Origin: Gemmatimonadota bacterium
Lineage (GTDB): Bacteria > Gemmatimonadota > Gemmatimonadetes > Gemmatimonadales > Gemmatimonadaceae
Length of the DNA: 35,189 nt
NCBI GenBank assembly: GCA_003155795.1
Contig: PMEM01000015.1
Coordinates: forward strand, 28,665 to 63,853
Direction: 5' to 3'
The position numbers and the translations under genes are program-made. This document shows positions 1-9,001 of the stretch, in pieces; the first letter of the stretch is position 1; every line of letters starts with the position of its first letter. The notes below the pieces were generated by a model. The model did not search any database. It worked only from the letters and a program-made list of their open reading frames with translations, and was not told where the DNA came from.

Positions 1-1
1 C

Positions 2-1015
2 GGCCACTGGGGCAAGTACAAGGAGAACATGTTCCTGGTGCTCGACAACGAGACTGGCGACCACGACTTCTCGCTCAAGCCGATGAACTGTCCGTCGCAT
101 CACGTTCTATATGCGAGCAGGAAGCACAGCTATCGGGAGCTACCGGTGCGTTATGCGACGCAGGACGTTCTGCATCGCAATGAAGTATCCGGCGCACTGT
201 CGGGGCTCACACGAGTACGCCAGTTTCAGCAGGACGACGCGCACATTTACCTTGCGGAAGCGCAGATCACCGACGAGGTCCGCGACCTCGTTGAGATGGT
301 CAACGACTGCTACGGTACGTTCGGTCTCAGTTACACTGCGAAGTTTGCGACTCGGCCCGGCCCGGAGTTTCGCGTTGGAACCGACGAGATGTGGGATCGC
401 GCGGAGGATGCGCTTCGCGCCGCGCTTGTCGCGACCGGATTGCCGTACGAGTTGAAGGAAGGCGACGGCGCGTTTTACGGGCCGAAGATCGACTTCGACG
501 TGACTGATTCGATTGGACGTCAGTGGCAGCTCGGAACGATTCAACTCGACTATGCGAATCCGGAGCGGTTCGACCTCACATACACTGGTGAGGACAACCA
601 GGCGCACCGGCCGGTGATCATACATCGCGCGATTCTGGGATCGTTCGAGCGCTTCATAGCGATTCTTATCGAGCATTTTGCGGGTGCGTTTCCGTTGTGG
701 CTTGCACCGGAACAGGTTCGCATCGTGCCGATTTCGGACGCGCAATTCGAGGCGGCGGGGAAAGTCCGCGACGCGCTCGTAAAGGTGGGAGTGCGGGCGC
801 ATCTGGATGATAGAAACCAGACGCTCAACTATCGGATTCGAGAGGCAGAGACGCTCAAGATCCCATACATGGCTGTTGTTGGCGGTCGTGAAGCGGACGA
901 AGGAACCGTAGCGATTCGGACGCGTGGGGCAGGGAGCAAGCAGGACGTGACACCGCTTGCGGATTTTGTGGCGCGGGTTGAATCCGAGATCAAGTCGCGA
1001 TCGCTGACGCCCTGA
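2..1015 (+). CDS. thrS: Threonyl-tRNA synthetase, C-terminal part (5' truncated by window)
   Basis: Class II aminoacyl-tRNA synthetase that charges tRNA-Thr in the cytoplasm. The reading frame is open from base 2, and the first residues ([11 protein letters not shown]) are the usual ThrRS stretch, so the ATG at 29 is internal and the gene starts outside the window. Visible landmarks are the MNCPSHH segment with its zinc-ligand Cys, class II motif 2 ([16 protein letters not shown]) followed by DDAHIY with a second zinc-ligand His, and [11 protein letters not shown] with the third ligand and motif 3 region. The last ~100 residues, from [12 protein letters not shown], form the anticodon-binding domain. 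The TGA stop is at 1013-1015. The gene usually next in other bacteria, infC, is absent here. The assignment is secure; only the N-terminal TGS and editing domains are unseen. Confidence 0.96.
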   Translation, partial: GHWGKYKENMFLVLDNETGDHDFSLKPMNCPSHHVLYASRKHSYRELPVRYATQDVLHRNEVSGALSGLTRVRQFQQDDAHIYLAEAQITDEVRDLVEMVNDCYGTFGLSYTAKFATRPGPEFRVGTDEMWDRAEDALRAALVATGLPYELKEGDGAFYGPKIDFDVTDSIGRQWQLGTIQLDYANPERFDLTYTGEDNQAHRPVIIHRAILGSFERFIAILIEHFAGAFPLWLAPEQVRIVPISDAQFEAAGKVRDALVKVGVRAHLDDRNQTLNYRIREAETLKIPYMAVVGGREADEGTVAIRTRGAGSKQDVTPLADFVARVESEIKSRSLTP

Positions 1016-1019
1016 GGCC

Positions 1020-1050
1020 GTCGTTCTCTGAGACACTTCGTGAGAACGAC
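1020..1050 (+). terminator. Hairpin after thrS, possible terminator
   Basis: Perfect 9-bp inverted repeat GTCGTTCTC (1020-1028) / GAGAACGAC (1042-1050) with a 13-nt loop, starting 5 nt after the thrS stop. No run of T follows, so it is a weak intrinsic terminator at best and may be a 3' stabilising hairpin. Confidence 0.4.
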
Positions 1051-1091
1051 TCTCGTACTTGCAGGCAGGCTACCAGCTTCGCGGGGTCGCT

Positions 1092-1748
1092 GTGGACCCG
1101 CGTAAGTCCGTCGTTCAGCGTGCTTATGATCAGGTCGTCGATACGTGGGGCCAGGCTCGCCGTACCGCCGCCATCAGTACGCGTGAGAGCACGTGGGTCG
1201 AGCGCTTTCATTCGGCGTTGCCAAGTGGTGCTTCAGTACTTGACCTGGGTTGCGGAAGCGGGGCGCCGATTCTCTTGGACGTCCTTCGGCGCGGCCATCG
1301 AGTTGTCGGCGTCGACTTTTCGCGCGAACAACTGCTCGGTGCGCGCATCCGGTGCCCGCAAGCGCTGCTTGTGCAGGCCGACATCGGCGAAGTCGAGTTC
1401 GCCGCCAGCTCCTTTGACGGCATCATCGCTTATGACTCGCTCTGGCACCTCCCGCGCGATGAGCACCCTCGAGTGTTTGATGGAATTCGGCGATGGCTTG
1501 CTGGCGGCGGCACAGCGTTGCTCACGTTGGCAGTCGGGAATGGGGCATTGTTCACGGACTTGATGGGCGCACCAGTGTTTTATGACGCGTGGCCGGAGGC
1601 GACGTCGCTTCGTATGCTTGGCGACGCGGGGTTGTCGGTCGTCGGCCACCATTTTCAGCCAGTTGAGGAAGGCGGGGCTGAGGGTCACCTGATAATACTG
1701 GTTGCCAATACGCCAATTGCCGCGCCGCACGCAACCGGAACCACCTGA
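1092..1748 (+). CDS. Class I SAM-dependent methyltransferase
   Basis: Small Rossmann-fold methyltransferase of about 218 residues. Motif I is VLDLGCGSGAPILLDVL, followed by VVGVDFS (the acidic residue that would hold the SAM ribose), then QADIGEVEF, and FDGIIAYDSLWHL in the motif IV position. The substrate cannot be read from the sequence. An in-frame TTG at 1059 would add 11 residues, but the GTG at 1092 gives VDPRKSVVQRAYDQVVDTW, which matches the usual start of this family, and it has GGGG 5 nt upstream. It lies between thrS and a long non-coding leader and looks like a single-gene unit or the tail of the thrS transcript. Methyltransferase identity is well supported; the specific role is unknown. 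Confidence 0.85.
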   Translation: MDPRKSVVQRAYDQVVDTWGQARRTAAISTRESTWVERFHSALPSGASVLDLGCGSGAPILLDVLRRGHRVVGVDFSREQLLGARIRCPQALLVQADIGEVEFAASSFDGIIAYDSLWHLPRDEHPRVFDGIRRWLAGGGTALLTLAVGNGALFTDLMGAPVFYDAWPEATSLRMLGDAGLSVVGHHFQPVEEGGAEGHLIILVANTPIAAPHATGTT

Positions 1749-2011
1749 TTTCCGCTTGGCGCCCCCGGCGTGGTTCCACTTCGGACTCGTAGAACAGCCA
1801 AGTACTTTGTGGCACAGAGTGTCACTTGAACGGCTAGATGTCAAGAGATTATCGTGCGCCGACCGCGACGAAAGCATCCGTGCGGTGACGCGAGTGGAGC
1901 GAGGCTCAGCCTCTATCATCATTTCTTTGATCGAACCCTGTGAGGGGCGAGTGTCAAACGTGTGTTCAGCGAACCGGCGAAAACCGCAACGGTTCCGATT
2001 AGCTTTCGAGC
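1749..2011 (+). other. 263-bp intergenic leader of the thiolase operon
   Basis: No convincing gene; open frames here are extensions of neighbours or antisense shadows. It holds a short inverted repeat GAACCG (1971-1976) / CGGTTC (1990-1995) 16 nt before the thiolase ATG. A possible weak promoter is TTGAAC near 1826 with GATTAT about 15 bp on. Because this is the only sizeable gap before five closely packed genes, the operon promoter is probably here, but I cannot place it with confidence. Confidence 0.4.
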
Positions 2012-3220
2012 ATGTCAGATCTCTCACGCCAACCAGTAATCGTCTCGGCTGCCCGGACGCCCATCGGGCGTTACCTCGGCGGCCTTGCATCTCTATCGGC
2101 TCCCGACCTCGGTGCCATCGTTATCCGGGCCGCACTCAGCCGCGCAAAAGTTTCGCCCGAGGATGTCGGCAACGTCATCATGGGGAATGTGCTTCAGGGG
2201 GGTGTCGGACAGGCTCCGGCTCGTCAGTCCGCGCTCAAGGCCGGTCTTCCCGGGACCGTCTCCGCTGTCACCGTCAACAAGGTTTGCGGATCCGGGCTCG
2301 AGGCGGTCATGCTCGCGGCTTCTTCAATCAAGGCTGGCGATGAGCAGGTGGTCGTCGCCGGTGGCCAGGAGTCCATGTCGAACTCTCCCTACTACGTATA
2401 TGGATATCGTAGCGGCGTAAAGTTTGGCGACCAGACCATGGTCGACGGCTTGATAAAGGACGGCCTGTGGTGCTCGTTCTGCGATGTACACATGGGTGTA
2501 CATGCCGACTATACGGCGCGAAAGGTGACGATCACGCGCGAGGAACAGGATGTCTTTGCCGCTCTTTCTCACTCCAAGGCGATCGCTGCAATCGACGCTG
2601 GCAAGTTCAAGGCGGAGATCGTTCCTGTTGAAATCGTTGGACGAAAAGGCACAACCATCGTGGATGCCGACGAGGGTCCACGCAGGGACACGACCGTCGC
2701 CGCTCTGTCGAAACTACGGCCCGCGTTCGATGGCAAGGACAAGTCCGCTGATCGGACGGTGACGGCCGGCAATTCGTCGAGCCTCAACGACGGTGCGGCC
2801 GCAGTCGTCGTGGTGAGCGAACAGTTCGCAAAGGACCACGGCCTCGAGATCCTGGCGCGCATCACCGGCTACGCAACCGGTGGTGGCGAGCCGCAGGATC
2901 TCTTCTTCGCTCCGATCGTTGCCGTGAAGAAGCTGATGGCGAAAACCGGAGCCAAGATCGGTGACTACGATCTAATCGAAGCGAACGAGGCGTTCGCATC
3001 GCAGTCGATCGCCGATGCTCGCGGGCTCGGCTGGGACACCGCGAGGGTCAACGTGAACGGCGGTGCCATCGCACTGGGTCATCCGATCGGCGCGAGCGGT
3101 GCCCGACTCCTCACGACGCTTCTGTATGCGCTCAAGGATCGCGGCAAACGCACGGGTCTCGTGACGCTATGCCTCGGTGGCGGAAACGCGGTCGCCATGA
3201 GCGTCGAGCGGCCGAGCTGA
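2012..3220 (+). CDS. Acetyl-CoA acetyltransferase (thiolase)
   Basis: Condenses or cleaves acyl-CoA with acetyl-CoA (thiolase II family, 402 residues, normal length). The nucleophile is Cys92 in NKVCGSGLEAV. The second catalytic pair is His357 in GHPIGASGAR and Cys387 in LCLGGGNA. NEAFA and the N-terminal PVIVSAARTPIGR are also family signatures. It opens a same-strand block containing 3-hydroxybutyryl-CoA dehydrogenase and acyl-CoA dehydrogenase, so it probably performs the last step of short-chain acyl-CoA or branched-chain amino-acid breakdown, though the biosynthetic direction (acetoacetyl-CoA formation) is equally possible. The ATG at 2012 is chosen because the family motif starts 8 residues later; the ribosome site is weak. 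Chain-length preference cannot be read from sequence. Confidence 0.95.
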   Translation: MSDLSRQPVIVSAARTPIGRYLGGLASLSAPDLGAIVIRAALSRAKVSPEDVGNVIMGNVLQGGVGQAPARQSALKAGLPGTVSAVTVNKVCGSGLEAVMLAASSIKAGDEQVVVAGGQESMSNSPYYVYGYRSGVKFGDQTMVDGLIKDGLWCSFCDVHMGVHADYTARKVTITREEQDVFAALSHSKAIAAIDAGKFKAEIVPVEIVGRKGTTIVDADEGPRRDTTVAALSKLRPAFDGKDKSADRTVTAGNSSSLNDGAAAVVVVSEQFAKDHGLEILARITGYATGGGEPQDLFFAPIVAVKKLMAKTGAKIGDYDLIEANEAFASQSIADARGLGWDTARVNVNGGAIALGHPIGASGARLLTTLLYALKDRGKRTGLVTLCLGGGNAVAMSVERPS

Positions 3221-4120
3221 TTGTTGAACGCGCGAGCTCTCCTATTCCTTTCTCCGTCGCAACAGAAGCTTCGCGCACCGTGGCGAATTCTAATCTTCGT
3301 ACTCGTGTGGGTCGCGGTGACACTTGTCGCCGCGACTCTCGCACAGGGTTTACAGGGAGTTTCCGCGCTGGCCTGGGTTCGCCCTGTGCTGTACTACTGG
3401 GTGGATTTCATTGCGATTCTGATCGCGACGTTCGTTTCCCTGCGCTGGGCGGACGGTCTGAGTTGGGACTTCGTTCTGATGACGCGTCGCGCGGCGGCGC
3501 CTTCGCTGCTCACGAGCGGGTTTCTCATGGGAGCGATCGCGATCGGCGTTCCGTGTCTCGCGCTGCTGCTTGCACACGAGCTACGCGTGGTACCGGCAGC
3601 ATCAGGGAGCTGGTTTGCGGCGGCGGCCGAGATGGCGCTCTTTCTGATTCCGGCAGCCGCATCGGAAGAACTGCTGATGCGCGGCTACATCTTTTCGGTG
3701 CTCCGGGAGTCGGTCGGATGGAAGACCACTCTGATCGCGACGAGCATCGTCTTCGGACTATTACATCTTCGCAATCCAGGTGCCGATCCCGAGACGATCA
3801 CAGCAGTGATCATCGCGGGATTTTTTCTTGGTACGATACTGCTAGTGACCGAAAGTCTTTACGCGGCGTGGATGGCGCACTTCGCGTGGAACTGGACGAT
3901 GGCAGCGGGCGTTCACACATCGGTCAGCGGACTCGCCGTCACGGCGCCAAACTACCATGTTGTAAACAACGGACCCACCTGGCTCACCGGTGGCGCATGG
4001 GGTCCGGAAGGCGGAGTTGCCGCCGCGCTGGGTATGTTCGCATTTCTTTTCTATCTGCATGCACGCTATCGCAGCCAGCTGCAGAACGGCCTTTCCAGGA
4101 ATGAATCACATGAGGTTTGA
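3221..4120 (+). CDS. CPBP-family intramembrane metalloprotease
   Basis: Polytopic membrane protein of 299 residues with the three motifs of the CPBP (Rce1-like/Abi) family: EELLMR at Glu149-Glu150, FGLLH ending at His182, and HFAWN from His220 to Asn224. Hydrophobic segments at about residues 22-42, 58-75, 97-118, 136-148, 170-183, 196-212 and 264-280 fit the multi-helix fold. The family includes CAAX-type proteases and bacterial self-immunity or membrane-anchor processing proteins; the substrate here is unknown. The start is a TTG directly after the thiolase TGA (a second TTG follows), so the N-terminus is uncertain. The stop lies 5 nt before the next gene's ATG, so it is embedded in the fatty-acid operon although it has no obvious metabolic link to it. 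Confidence 0.88.
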   Translation: MLNARALLFLSPSQQKLRAPWRILIFVLVWVAVTLVAATLAQGLQGVSALAWVRPVLYYWVDFIAILIATFVSLRWADGLSWDFVLMTRRAAAPSLLTSGFLMGAIAIGVPCLALLLAHELRVVPAASGSWFAAAAEMALFLIPAAASEELLMRGYIFSVLRESVGWKTTLIATSIVFGLLHLRNPGADPETITAVIIAGFFLGTILLVTESLYAAWMAHFAWNWTMAAGVHTSVSGLAVTAPNYHVVNNGPTWLTGGAWGPEGGVAAALGMFAFLFYLHARYRSQLQNGLSRNESHEV

Positions 4121-4125
4121 CTAAC

Positions 4126-4974
4126 ATGGCGGAACGCATCGCCGTTGTCGGTGCAGGGCAGATGGGCAATGGAATAGCTCACGTATTTGCGCATGCATCC
4201 TTTCCGGTTACGATGATCGACGTATCGCAGGATGCGCTCAACCGTGGCAAAGCCACCATCGAGAAGAATCTGGATCGTCAGCTCAAGAAAGGGACCATCG
4301 ATCAGGCTGCGAAGGATGCGACGCTTTCCAGGCTTACACTTGCAACGGACCTGTCTGCCGCGCGTGAAGCTTCGTTGATAATCGAAGCAGCCACGGAGAA
4401 CGTCGCGCTCAAATACAAGATTTTTGCCGATCTAGACAAGATTGCGAAGCCAGACGCGATTCTCGCGACGAACACGAGTTCGATTTCGATTACCGAGATT
4501 GCGGCGCAGACCGGCCGGCCGGAGAAGGTGGTCGGGATGCACTTCATGAATCCCGTTCCGGTCATGCAGCTGGTAGAGATCATCCGCGGACTCGCGACTT
4601 CGGACGAGACAACGGCGACCGTTGTCGGACTCGCGACGAGGCTCGGCAAGACTCCGGTCGAAGTGAACGATTACCCGGGCTTCGTGGCGAACCGTATTCT
4701 CATGCCGATGATCAACGAGGCCGTGTATTGCGTGATGGAAGGCGTTGGCACACCGGAAGCGATTGACACAGTCATGAAACTCGGAATGAATCATCCGATG
4801 GGTCCGTTGACACTCGCCGATTTTATCGGGCTCGATACGTGTGTCGCGATTCTCGAAGTGATGCACAAGGGGCTTGGCGATCCGAAATACCGACCCTGTC
4901 CGCTACTCAGGAAATACGTCGCCGCCGGTTGGCTCGGTCGCAAGTCTGGAAGGGGATTCTACAAGTATGCTTGA
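4126..4974 (+). CDS. 3-hydroxybutyryl-CoA dehydrogenase
   Basis: NAD-dependent oxidation of L-3-hydroxyacyl-CoA to 3-ketoacyl-CoA; 282 residues, the usual single-domain-pair length. The dinucleotide site is [13 protein letters not shown], with Asp32 (MIDVS) favouring NAD. Catalytic residues are in [17 protein letters not shown]: His139 and Glu151, with Ser118 (TNTSSIS) and Asn142 nearby. The C-terminal domain shows [15 protein letters not shown] and [12 protein letters not shown], and ends in [13 protein letters not shown] prefer the ATG at 4126 over an in-frame TTG at 4117 because [11 protein letters not shown] fits the family start and GAGG lies upstream. The stop overlaps the next gene by 8 nt. 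It supplies the substrate of the thiolase that opens the operon. Confidence 0.95.
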   Translation: MAERIAVVGAGQMGNGIAHVFAHASFPVTMIDVSQDALNRGKATIEKNLDRQLKKGTIDQAAKDATLSRLTLATDLSAAREASLIIEAATENVALKYKIFADLDKIAKPDAILATNTSSISITEIAAQTGRPEKVVGMHFMNPVPVMQLVEIIRGLATSDETTATVVGLATRLGKTPVEVNDYPGFVANRILMPMINEAVYCVMEGVGTPEAIDTVMKLGMNHPMGPLTLADFIGLDTCVAILEVMHKGLGDPKYRPCPLLRKYVAAGWLGRKSGRGFYKYA

Positions 4975-6124
4975 TCTCTTCCCGCTCACCGAAGAACAGC
5001 GTGAGATCGAGAAGGTGGCGCGCGACTTTGCCGCTGCCGAGATAGTGCCTTATTCCAGGCAATGGGACAGAGATTCGTATTTTGAGCCGACGTTGGTCAA
5101 GAAGCTGGGCGATCTCGGCTTTCTCGGGATGTTGACAGCCGAAGAATACGATGGGTTGGGACTTGATACTGTGACGTACCTTGTCGCGCTTGAGGAGATT
5201 GCTGCAGCTGACGCATCTGTCGCGGTAATGATGAGCGTGCACAACTCTCTCCCAACACAGATGCTGAGCGGATTCGGCAGCGAGGAGCAGAAGCAGAGAT
5301 TCCTCAAGCCGATGGCTCGTGGCGAATTGCTGGGGGCGTTCGCGCTCTCGGAAGCCGAAGCCGGATCCGACGCGGCGGCGCTCACGACGCAGGCGGTTCG
5401 CGACGGAGATGCGTGGGTTCTGAACGGAACCAAGTCGTGGGTTACGAGCGGGCCATACGCGGGAGTGATAATGGTGCAGGCCCGCACCGATTCTCCGGCA
5501 GATCGAAAGGGTGCCCGCGGGATCGGCGCATTCATCGTGACGCCCGACATGGCCGGCTTCAGTGTTGGAAAGAAGGAGGACAAGATGGGACTGCGAGCCT
5601 CGCCCACTGTGCAGCTCGTGCTCGAAGACGTTCGCGTGCCAGCGGGCAACCTCGTCGGCGATCCGTCGATGGGCTACGTTTACGCGATGCGTTCGCTCAA
5701 CGCGGGTCGTCTCGGGATTGGAGCACAGGCATTGGGAATTGCCCGTGCAGCGTTCGACGCAGCTGTCGCGTATGCGGGTGAACGGAAGCAGTTTGGGGAA
5801 CCGATCAGGAATTTTCAAGGCATACAGTTCAAGTTGTCCGACATGGCGACACGCATAGCAGCTGCGCGCGCTCTGTTGCACGCGGCCGCGCGCGCCAAGG
5901 ATGCGAACGCATCGAGCGCAAAACAGGCTGCATCAATGGCCAAGCTCTTCGCGAGCGAAACGGCCATGTGGGTAACCACCGAAGCCATACAGGTATTTGG
6001 CGGATACGGCTACATAAAAGACTATCCGGTGGAGAAGTTTTTCCGCGACGCGAAGATCACAGAGATCTACGAAGGGACGTCGGAAATTCAACGTATCGTC
6101 ATTGCACGGGAGCTCTACGCATGA
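4967..6124 (+). CDS. Acyl-CoA dehydrogenase (short/branched-chain type)
   Basis: FAD enzyme introducing the alpha-beta double bond into acyl-CoA, passing electrons to ETF. It has 385 residues; the family usually has about 380. It shows N-terminal helices ([16 protein letters not shown]), the flavin-contact strand [31 protein letters not shown], and the catalytic base Glu369 in [13 protein letters not shown], the position used by short-chain enzymes. The true start is the ATG at 4967 inside the end of the previous gene (8-nt overlap), giving [11 protein letters not shown]; a longer open frame upstream is only the shadow of that gene. The stop shares ATGA with the next start. Placement beside a leucine-type dehydrogenase suggests branched acyl-CoA substrates, but that is inference. 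Confidence 0.95.
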   Translation: MLDLFPLTEEQREIEKVARDFAAAEIVPYSRQWDRDSYFEPTLVKKLGDLGFLGMLTAEEYDGLGLDTVTYLVALEEIAAADASVAVMMSVHNSLPTQMLSGFGSEEQKQRFLKPMARGELLGAFALSEAEAGSDAAALTTQAVRDGDAWVLNGTKSWVTSGPYAGVIMVQARTDSPADRKGARGIGAFIVTPDMAGFSVGKKEDKMGLRASPTVQLVLEDVRVPAGNLVGDPSMGYVYAMRSLNAGRLGIGAQALGIARAAFDAAVAYAGERKQFGEPIRNFQGIQFKLSDMATRIAAARALLHAAARAKDANASSAKQAASMAKLFASETAMWVTTEAIQVFGGYGYIKDYPVEKFFRDAKITEIYEGTSEIQRIVIARELYA

Positions 6125-7194
6125 AGCTGTTCGACACAATCGCTGAAATGGGCCATGAGCAGGTAGTTGTGTGCTCGGACCCGTCGTCTGGATACCGCGG
6201 GATCATCGCGATTCACAACACCACACTCGGTCCGGCGCTCGGTGGCACTCGGTTCTGGAACTACGCGAGTGACGAGGACGCAATTACCGATGCGCTTCGT
6301 CTTTCACGCGGTATGACCTACAAGAACGCGGTCGCCGGTCTCAACCTCGGCGGAGGCAAGGCGGTCATCATAGGTGACAATCGCGTATCGCGGCGCGAGA
6401 TGCTCTTCCGCGCACACGGCCGCTTCGTCGAGAGTCTTGGCGGTCGGTACGTCACCGCCGAAGACGTTGGCACGAGCACGTCGGACATGGACTTCGTCCA
6501 CATGGAGACGGACTACGTTGCCGGACTTGCCGGACGTTCCGGCGACCCATCGCCAGTGACGGCGCACGGTGTGTTCCGCTCAATTCAGGCATCCGCGATG
6601 TATCGCTGGGACTCGGATGATCTCGAAGGCAAGACGGTGAGCATCCAGGGCTGTGGAAACGTGGGCCGGCACCTGGCAAAGGCGCTGGACAAAGCCGGCG
6701 CCAAAATCGTCGTTTCGGACATCGACCCGGACCGTGTTGCATGGGTTCTGGCAGAGACGAGTGCGACTGCAGTCGAGGGTGATGCGATCTTCTCCGTAGA
6801 GGCCGATATTTTCGCGCCGTGCGCACTCGGTGGCATAATCAACGACAAGACCATTCCGAAGCTGAAGGTCGAGATCGTGTCTGGCGCCGCCAACAATCAG
6901 TTGCTCGAAGAACGGCACGGCGACATGCTCCAGGAGCGCGGAATTCTGTACGCTCCAGACTACGTAGCAAATGCAGGTGGCGTGATCAACGTGTACAGTG
7001 AGCTGGCTGGATGGGACGCGAAGCGCTCATTCCGCAAGGCAGATGAGATCTACGATACGATGCTTGGCGTGTTCGAAATCGCCCGTACCGATGGCATACC
7101 GACATACGTTGCCGCCGACCGGCTCGCGGAGCGGCGGCTCAAGGCTGTAAATTCAATGATGCGGACGTGGCCGCAGTGGCCTCGCAAGTCGTGA
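6121..7194 (+). CDS. Leucine/valine (Glu/Leu/Phe/Val family) dehydrogenase
   Basis: NAD-dependent oxidative deamination of a branched-chain amino acid to its 2-oxo acid; 357 residues, matching leucine dehydrogenases. The catalytic lysines fall at the family positions: Lys68 in MTYKNAVAGL and Lys80 in NLGGGKAVIIGD. The glycine-rich NAD loop is GCGNVGRHLAKAL, followed by VVSDID with the acidic residue for NAD. The start ATG overlaps the previous stop (ATGA), with GGGAG 8 nt upstream. As the last gene of the acyl-CoA block it provides a route from branched-chain amino acids into the acyl-CoA dehydrogenase step, although no branched-chain 2-oxo acid dehydrogenase is in the window. Phenylalanine or valine preference cannot be excluded. 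Confidence 0.92.
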   Translation: MKLFDTIAEMGHEQVVVCSDPSSGYRGIIAIHNTTLGPALGGTRFWNYASDEDAITDALRLSRGMTYKNAVAGLNLGGGKAVIIGDNRVSRREMLFRAHGRFVESLGGRYVTAEDVGTSTSDMDFVHMETDYVAGLAGRSGDPSPVTAHGVFRSIQASAMYRWDSDDLEGKTVSIQGCGNVGRHLAKALDKAGAKIVVSDIDPDRVAWVLAETSATAVEGDAIFSVEADIFAPCALGGIINDKTIPKLKVEIVSGAANNQLLEERHGDMLQERGILYAPDYVANAGGVINVYSELAGWDAKRSFRKADEIYDTMLGVFEIARTDGIPTYVAADRLAERRLKAVNSMMRTWPQWPRKS

Positions 7195-7229
7195 GGCCAT
7201 CGGGCACATCCCGACCGACATTGCTGCAG

Positions 7230-7259
7230 GGTAGTGCGGCGTTCCAATGCCGCACTACC
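7230..7259 (+). terminator. Strong hairpin between the amino-acid and glyA operons
   Basis: Perfect 11-bp inverted repeat GGTAGTGCGGC (7230-7240) / GCCGCACTACC (7249-7259) with an 8-nt loop, 35 nt after the dehydrogenase stop. A TTTTT run lies about 20 nt further on, not directly at the stem base. It probably ends or attenuates the upstream transcript; a dispersed palindromic repeat is the alternative. Confidence 0.5.
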
Positions 7260-7300
7260 AGCAGTAGTAGATCAATTCGTTTTTCAGGGGTTGCAACCAA

Positions 7301-8593
7301 ATGAGCGTGTCCACAATGCCTGCAACTGGAGAGCTTGGCGCGGTCTGGGACTCAGATCCAGACATTGCACGCCTCATCATCGATGAGACCGAGCGGCAGC
7401 GGCATGGTCTCGAGTTGATTGCCAGCGAGAATTTTGTGTCGCTGGCGGTTCTTCAAGCAATGGGAACGCCGCTCACCAACAAGTACGCCGAAGGTCTTCC
7501 GGGAAAGCGTTACTACGGTGGCTGTGAAGTCGTGGATCGCGTCGAGCAGATTGCCATTGACCGCGCGAAGCAGTTGTTCGGCGCGGACCACGCAAACGTG
7601 CAGCCGCACTCGGGCGCACAGGCTAATGCCACGGTTTATCTCGCTTTCCTCAAGCCCGGTGATACGGTCCTCGGGCTGGATCTGTCGCAGGGCGGCCATC
7701 TCACGCACGGGTCGCCCGTCAACTTTTCCGGACTGCTGTACAACGCGATACACTACGGTGTGAATGATGCGGGCTACATCGACTACGATATGGTTCGTGC
7801 GATTGCGCTCGAGAAACGGCCGAAGATGATCATCGCCGGTGCAAGCGCGTATGCCCGTACCCTCGACTTTCCGGCATTCGCGGAAATCGCGAGCGAAATT
7901 GGCGCGAAGTTGTTTGTTGACATGGCGCACATCGCCGGCCTGGTTGCGACTGGGTTGCATCCGTCGCCCATTCCATACGCGGACGTTGTCACGACGACTA
8001 CGCACAAGACGCTTCGCGGACCGCGCGGCGGCTTGATCCTTTGCAAGGCCGAGCATGCGAAGGCTATAGACAAGGCAATGTTCCCTGGAATTCAGGGTGG
8101 CCCGCTTGAACACGTGATCGCCGCAAAGGCCGTCTCGCTCAAGGAAGCGCTGGATCCATCCTTCAGGACCTACTGCGCGCAGATCATCGCGAACGCGAAA
8201 TCACTCGCTTCAGCGTTGACAGAGCGCGGCATGGACATTGTTTCGGGTGGTACCGATACACATCTCATGCTCGTCGATCTCAGGAACAGGGGATTGACTG
8301 GCAAGGTGCTGGAGAAGGCCCTGGACCTCGCGGCGATAACGGTCAACAAGAACACCGTCCCAAAGGAAACACAGTCACCGTTCGTCACCAGCGGCGTAAG
8401 AGTTGGCACTCCAGCCGTCACCACGCGCGGCATGCGTGAGGCCGAGATGCAGCAGATCGCGGGCCTGATCGACAGAATCGCGAAAGCGCCAGATGATGTT
8501 TCGGTGACGGCAGCCGTTCGTGCAGAGGTGCTCGAGTTGACAGATCGTTTTCCGTTATACCCGGGAAATTTTCTTCCACGGGGTGAGGATTAG
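7301..8593 (+). CDS. glyA: Serine hydroxymethyltransferase
   Basis: PLP enzyme interconverting serine and glycine with tetrahydrofolate, a main source of one-carbon units. It has 430 residues, the usual length. It shows [12 protein letters not shown] near the N-terminus, [15 protein letters not shown], the PLP-phosphate region [18 protein letters not shown], and the Schiff-base Lys236 in [14 protein letters not shown]. An upstream GGGG sequence about 11 nt before the ATG serves as a weak ribosome site; a second in-frame ATG at 7316 is possible. It opens a seven-gene run with 2-20 nt gaps or overlaps. No glycine riboswitch fold was seen in the 106-bp leader. Confidence 0.97.
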   Translation: MSVSTMPATGELGAVWDSDPDIARLIIDETERQRHGLELIASENFVSLAVLQAMGTPLTNKYAEGLPGKRYYGGCEVVDRVEQIAIDRAKQLFGADHANVQPHSGAQANATVYLAFLKPGDTVLGLDLSQGGHLTHGSPVNFSGLLYNAIHYGVNDAGYIDYDMVRAIALEKRPKMIIAGASAYARTLDFPAFAEIASEIGAKLFVDMAHIAGLVATGLHPSPIPYADVVTTTTHKTLRGPRGGLILCKAEHAKAIDKAMFPGIQGGPLEHVIAAKAVSLKEALDPSFRTYCAQIIANAKSLASALTERGMDIVSGGTDTHLMLVDLRNRGLTGKVLEKALDLAAITVNKNTVPKETQSPFVTSGVRVGTPAVTTRGMREAEMQQIAGLIDRIAKAPDDVSVTAAVRAEVLELTDRFPLYPGNFLPRGED

Positions 8594-8596
8594 CGG

Positions 8597-8983
8597 ATGG
8601 CGGAGCTCGCATTTCGCGACGGAGTGATGGAGCAGATTCTACGGCGCGAATCGCGGTTTGAAGAGGGCGCGTATCTTTTCGTTCTGGCTGCGCTGGAGTA
8701 CTCGCAGGCGCAGCTTCAGGAGCGGCGACACATTACTGGAAAGGAACTGGCCTATGCGTGCCGGGATCTTGCCATCGATAGATATGGCATCATGGCGCGA
8801 ATGGTGCTTGAGCGTTGGGGTATGGGCTCGACGGATGATATTGGCTCGGTAGTGTTCACGCTCGTTGATCTTGGCTTTCTCGCGAGCCAGCCCACAGATA
8901 CTCGCGAACAGTTCAGAGATGTTTTCGACTTCTTCGAGGCTTTCGAGCGTCGCTATCCGTGGAACGGTAGAGCGCTCGTTTGA
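8597..8983 (+). CDS. Minf_1886 / Verrucomicrobia-Planctomycetes-type conserved protein
   Basis: Small protein of 128 residues, predicted helical, without signal peptide or membrane segment. The order of motifs, an N-terminal helix with FEEGAYLFVLAALEYSQ, then ITGKELAYACRDLAIDRYGIMARMVLERWG, then DDIGSVVFTLVDLGFL and a final FDFFEAFE, matches what I know of the Minf_1886 family (once described as restricted to Planctomycetes and Verrucomicrobia). Its function is unknown. It starts 3 nt after the glyA stop with GAGGAT upstream, so it is co-translated in a housekeeping operon. I assign the family from pattern memory, not a search. Confidence 0.75.
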   Translation: MAELAFRDGVMEQILRRESRFEEGAYLFVLAALEYSQAQLQERRHITGKELAYACRDLAIDRYGIMARMVLERWGMGSTDDIGSVVFTLVDLGFLASQPTDTREQFRDVFDFFEAFERRYPWNGRALV

Positions 8984-9001
8984 GCCGCTTCCTCAGGATC
9001 A

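Noticed and set aside
1233..2090. A 285-codon minus-strand open frame across the methyltransferase and the intergenic leader.
   Set aside because: No recognisable motifs, composition Arg/Ser-rich as expected for an antisense shadow of a GC-rich gene.
2484..2503. Perfect 8-bp inverted repeat ATGTACAC / GTGTACAT inside the thiolase gene.
   Set aside because: It codes for a normal stretch of the protein (DVHMGVH) and lies mid-gene; likely codon coincidence.
4907..5881. A 324-codon minus-strand frame opposite the acyl-CoA dehydrogenase gene.
   Set aside because: Fully antisense to a well-defined gene, with Cys/His/Arg-rich noise and no family signature.
7195..7300. Possible glycine riboswitch in the glyA leader.
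   Set aside because: Only a simple hairpin is present; no tandem aptamer-like structure fits in 106 bp.
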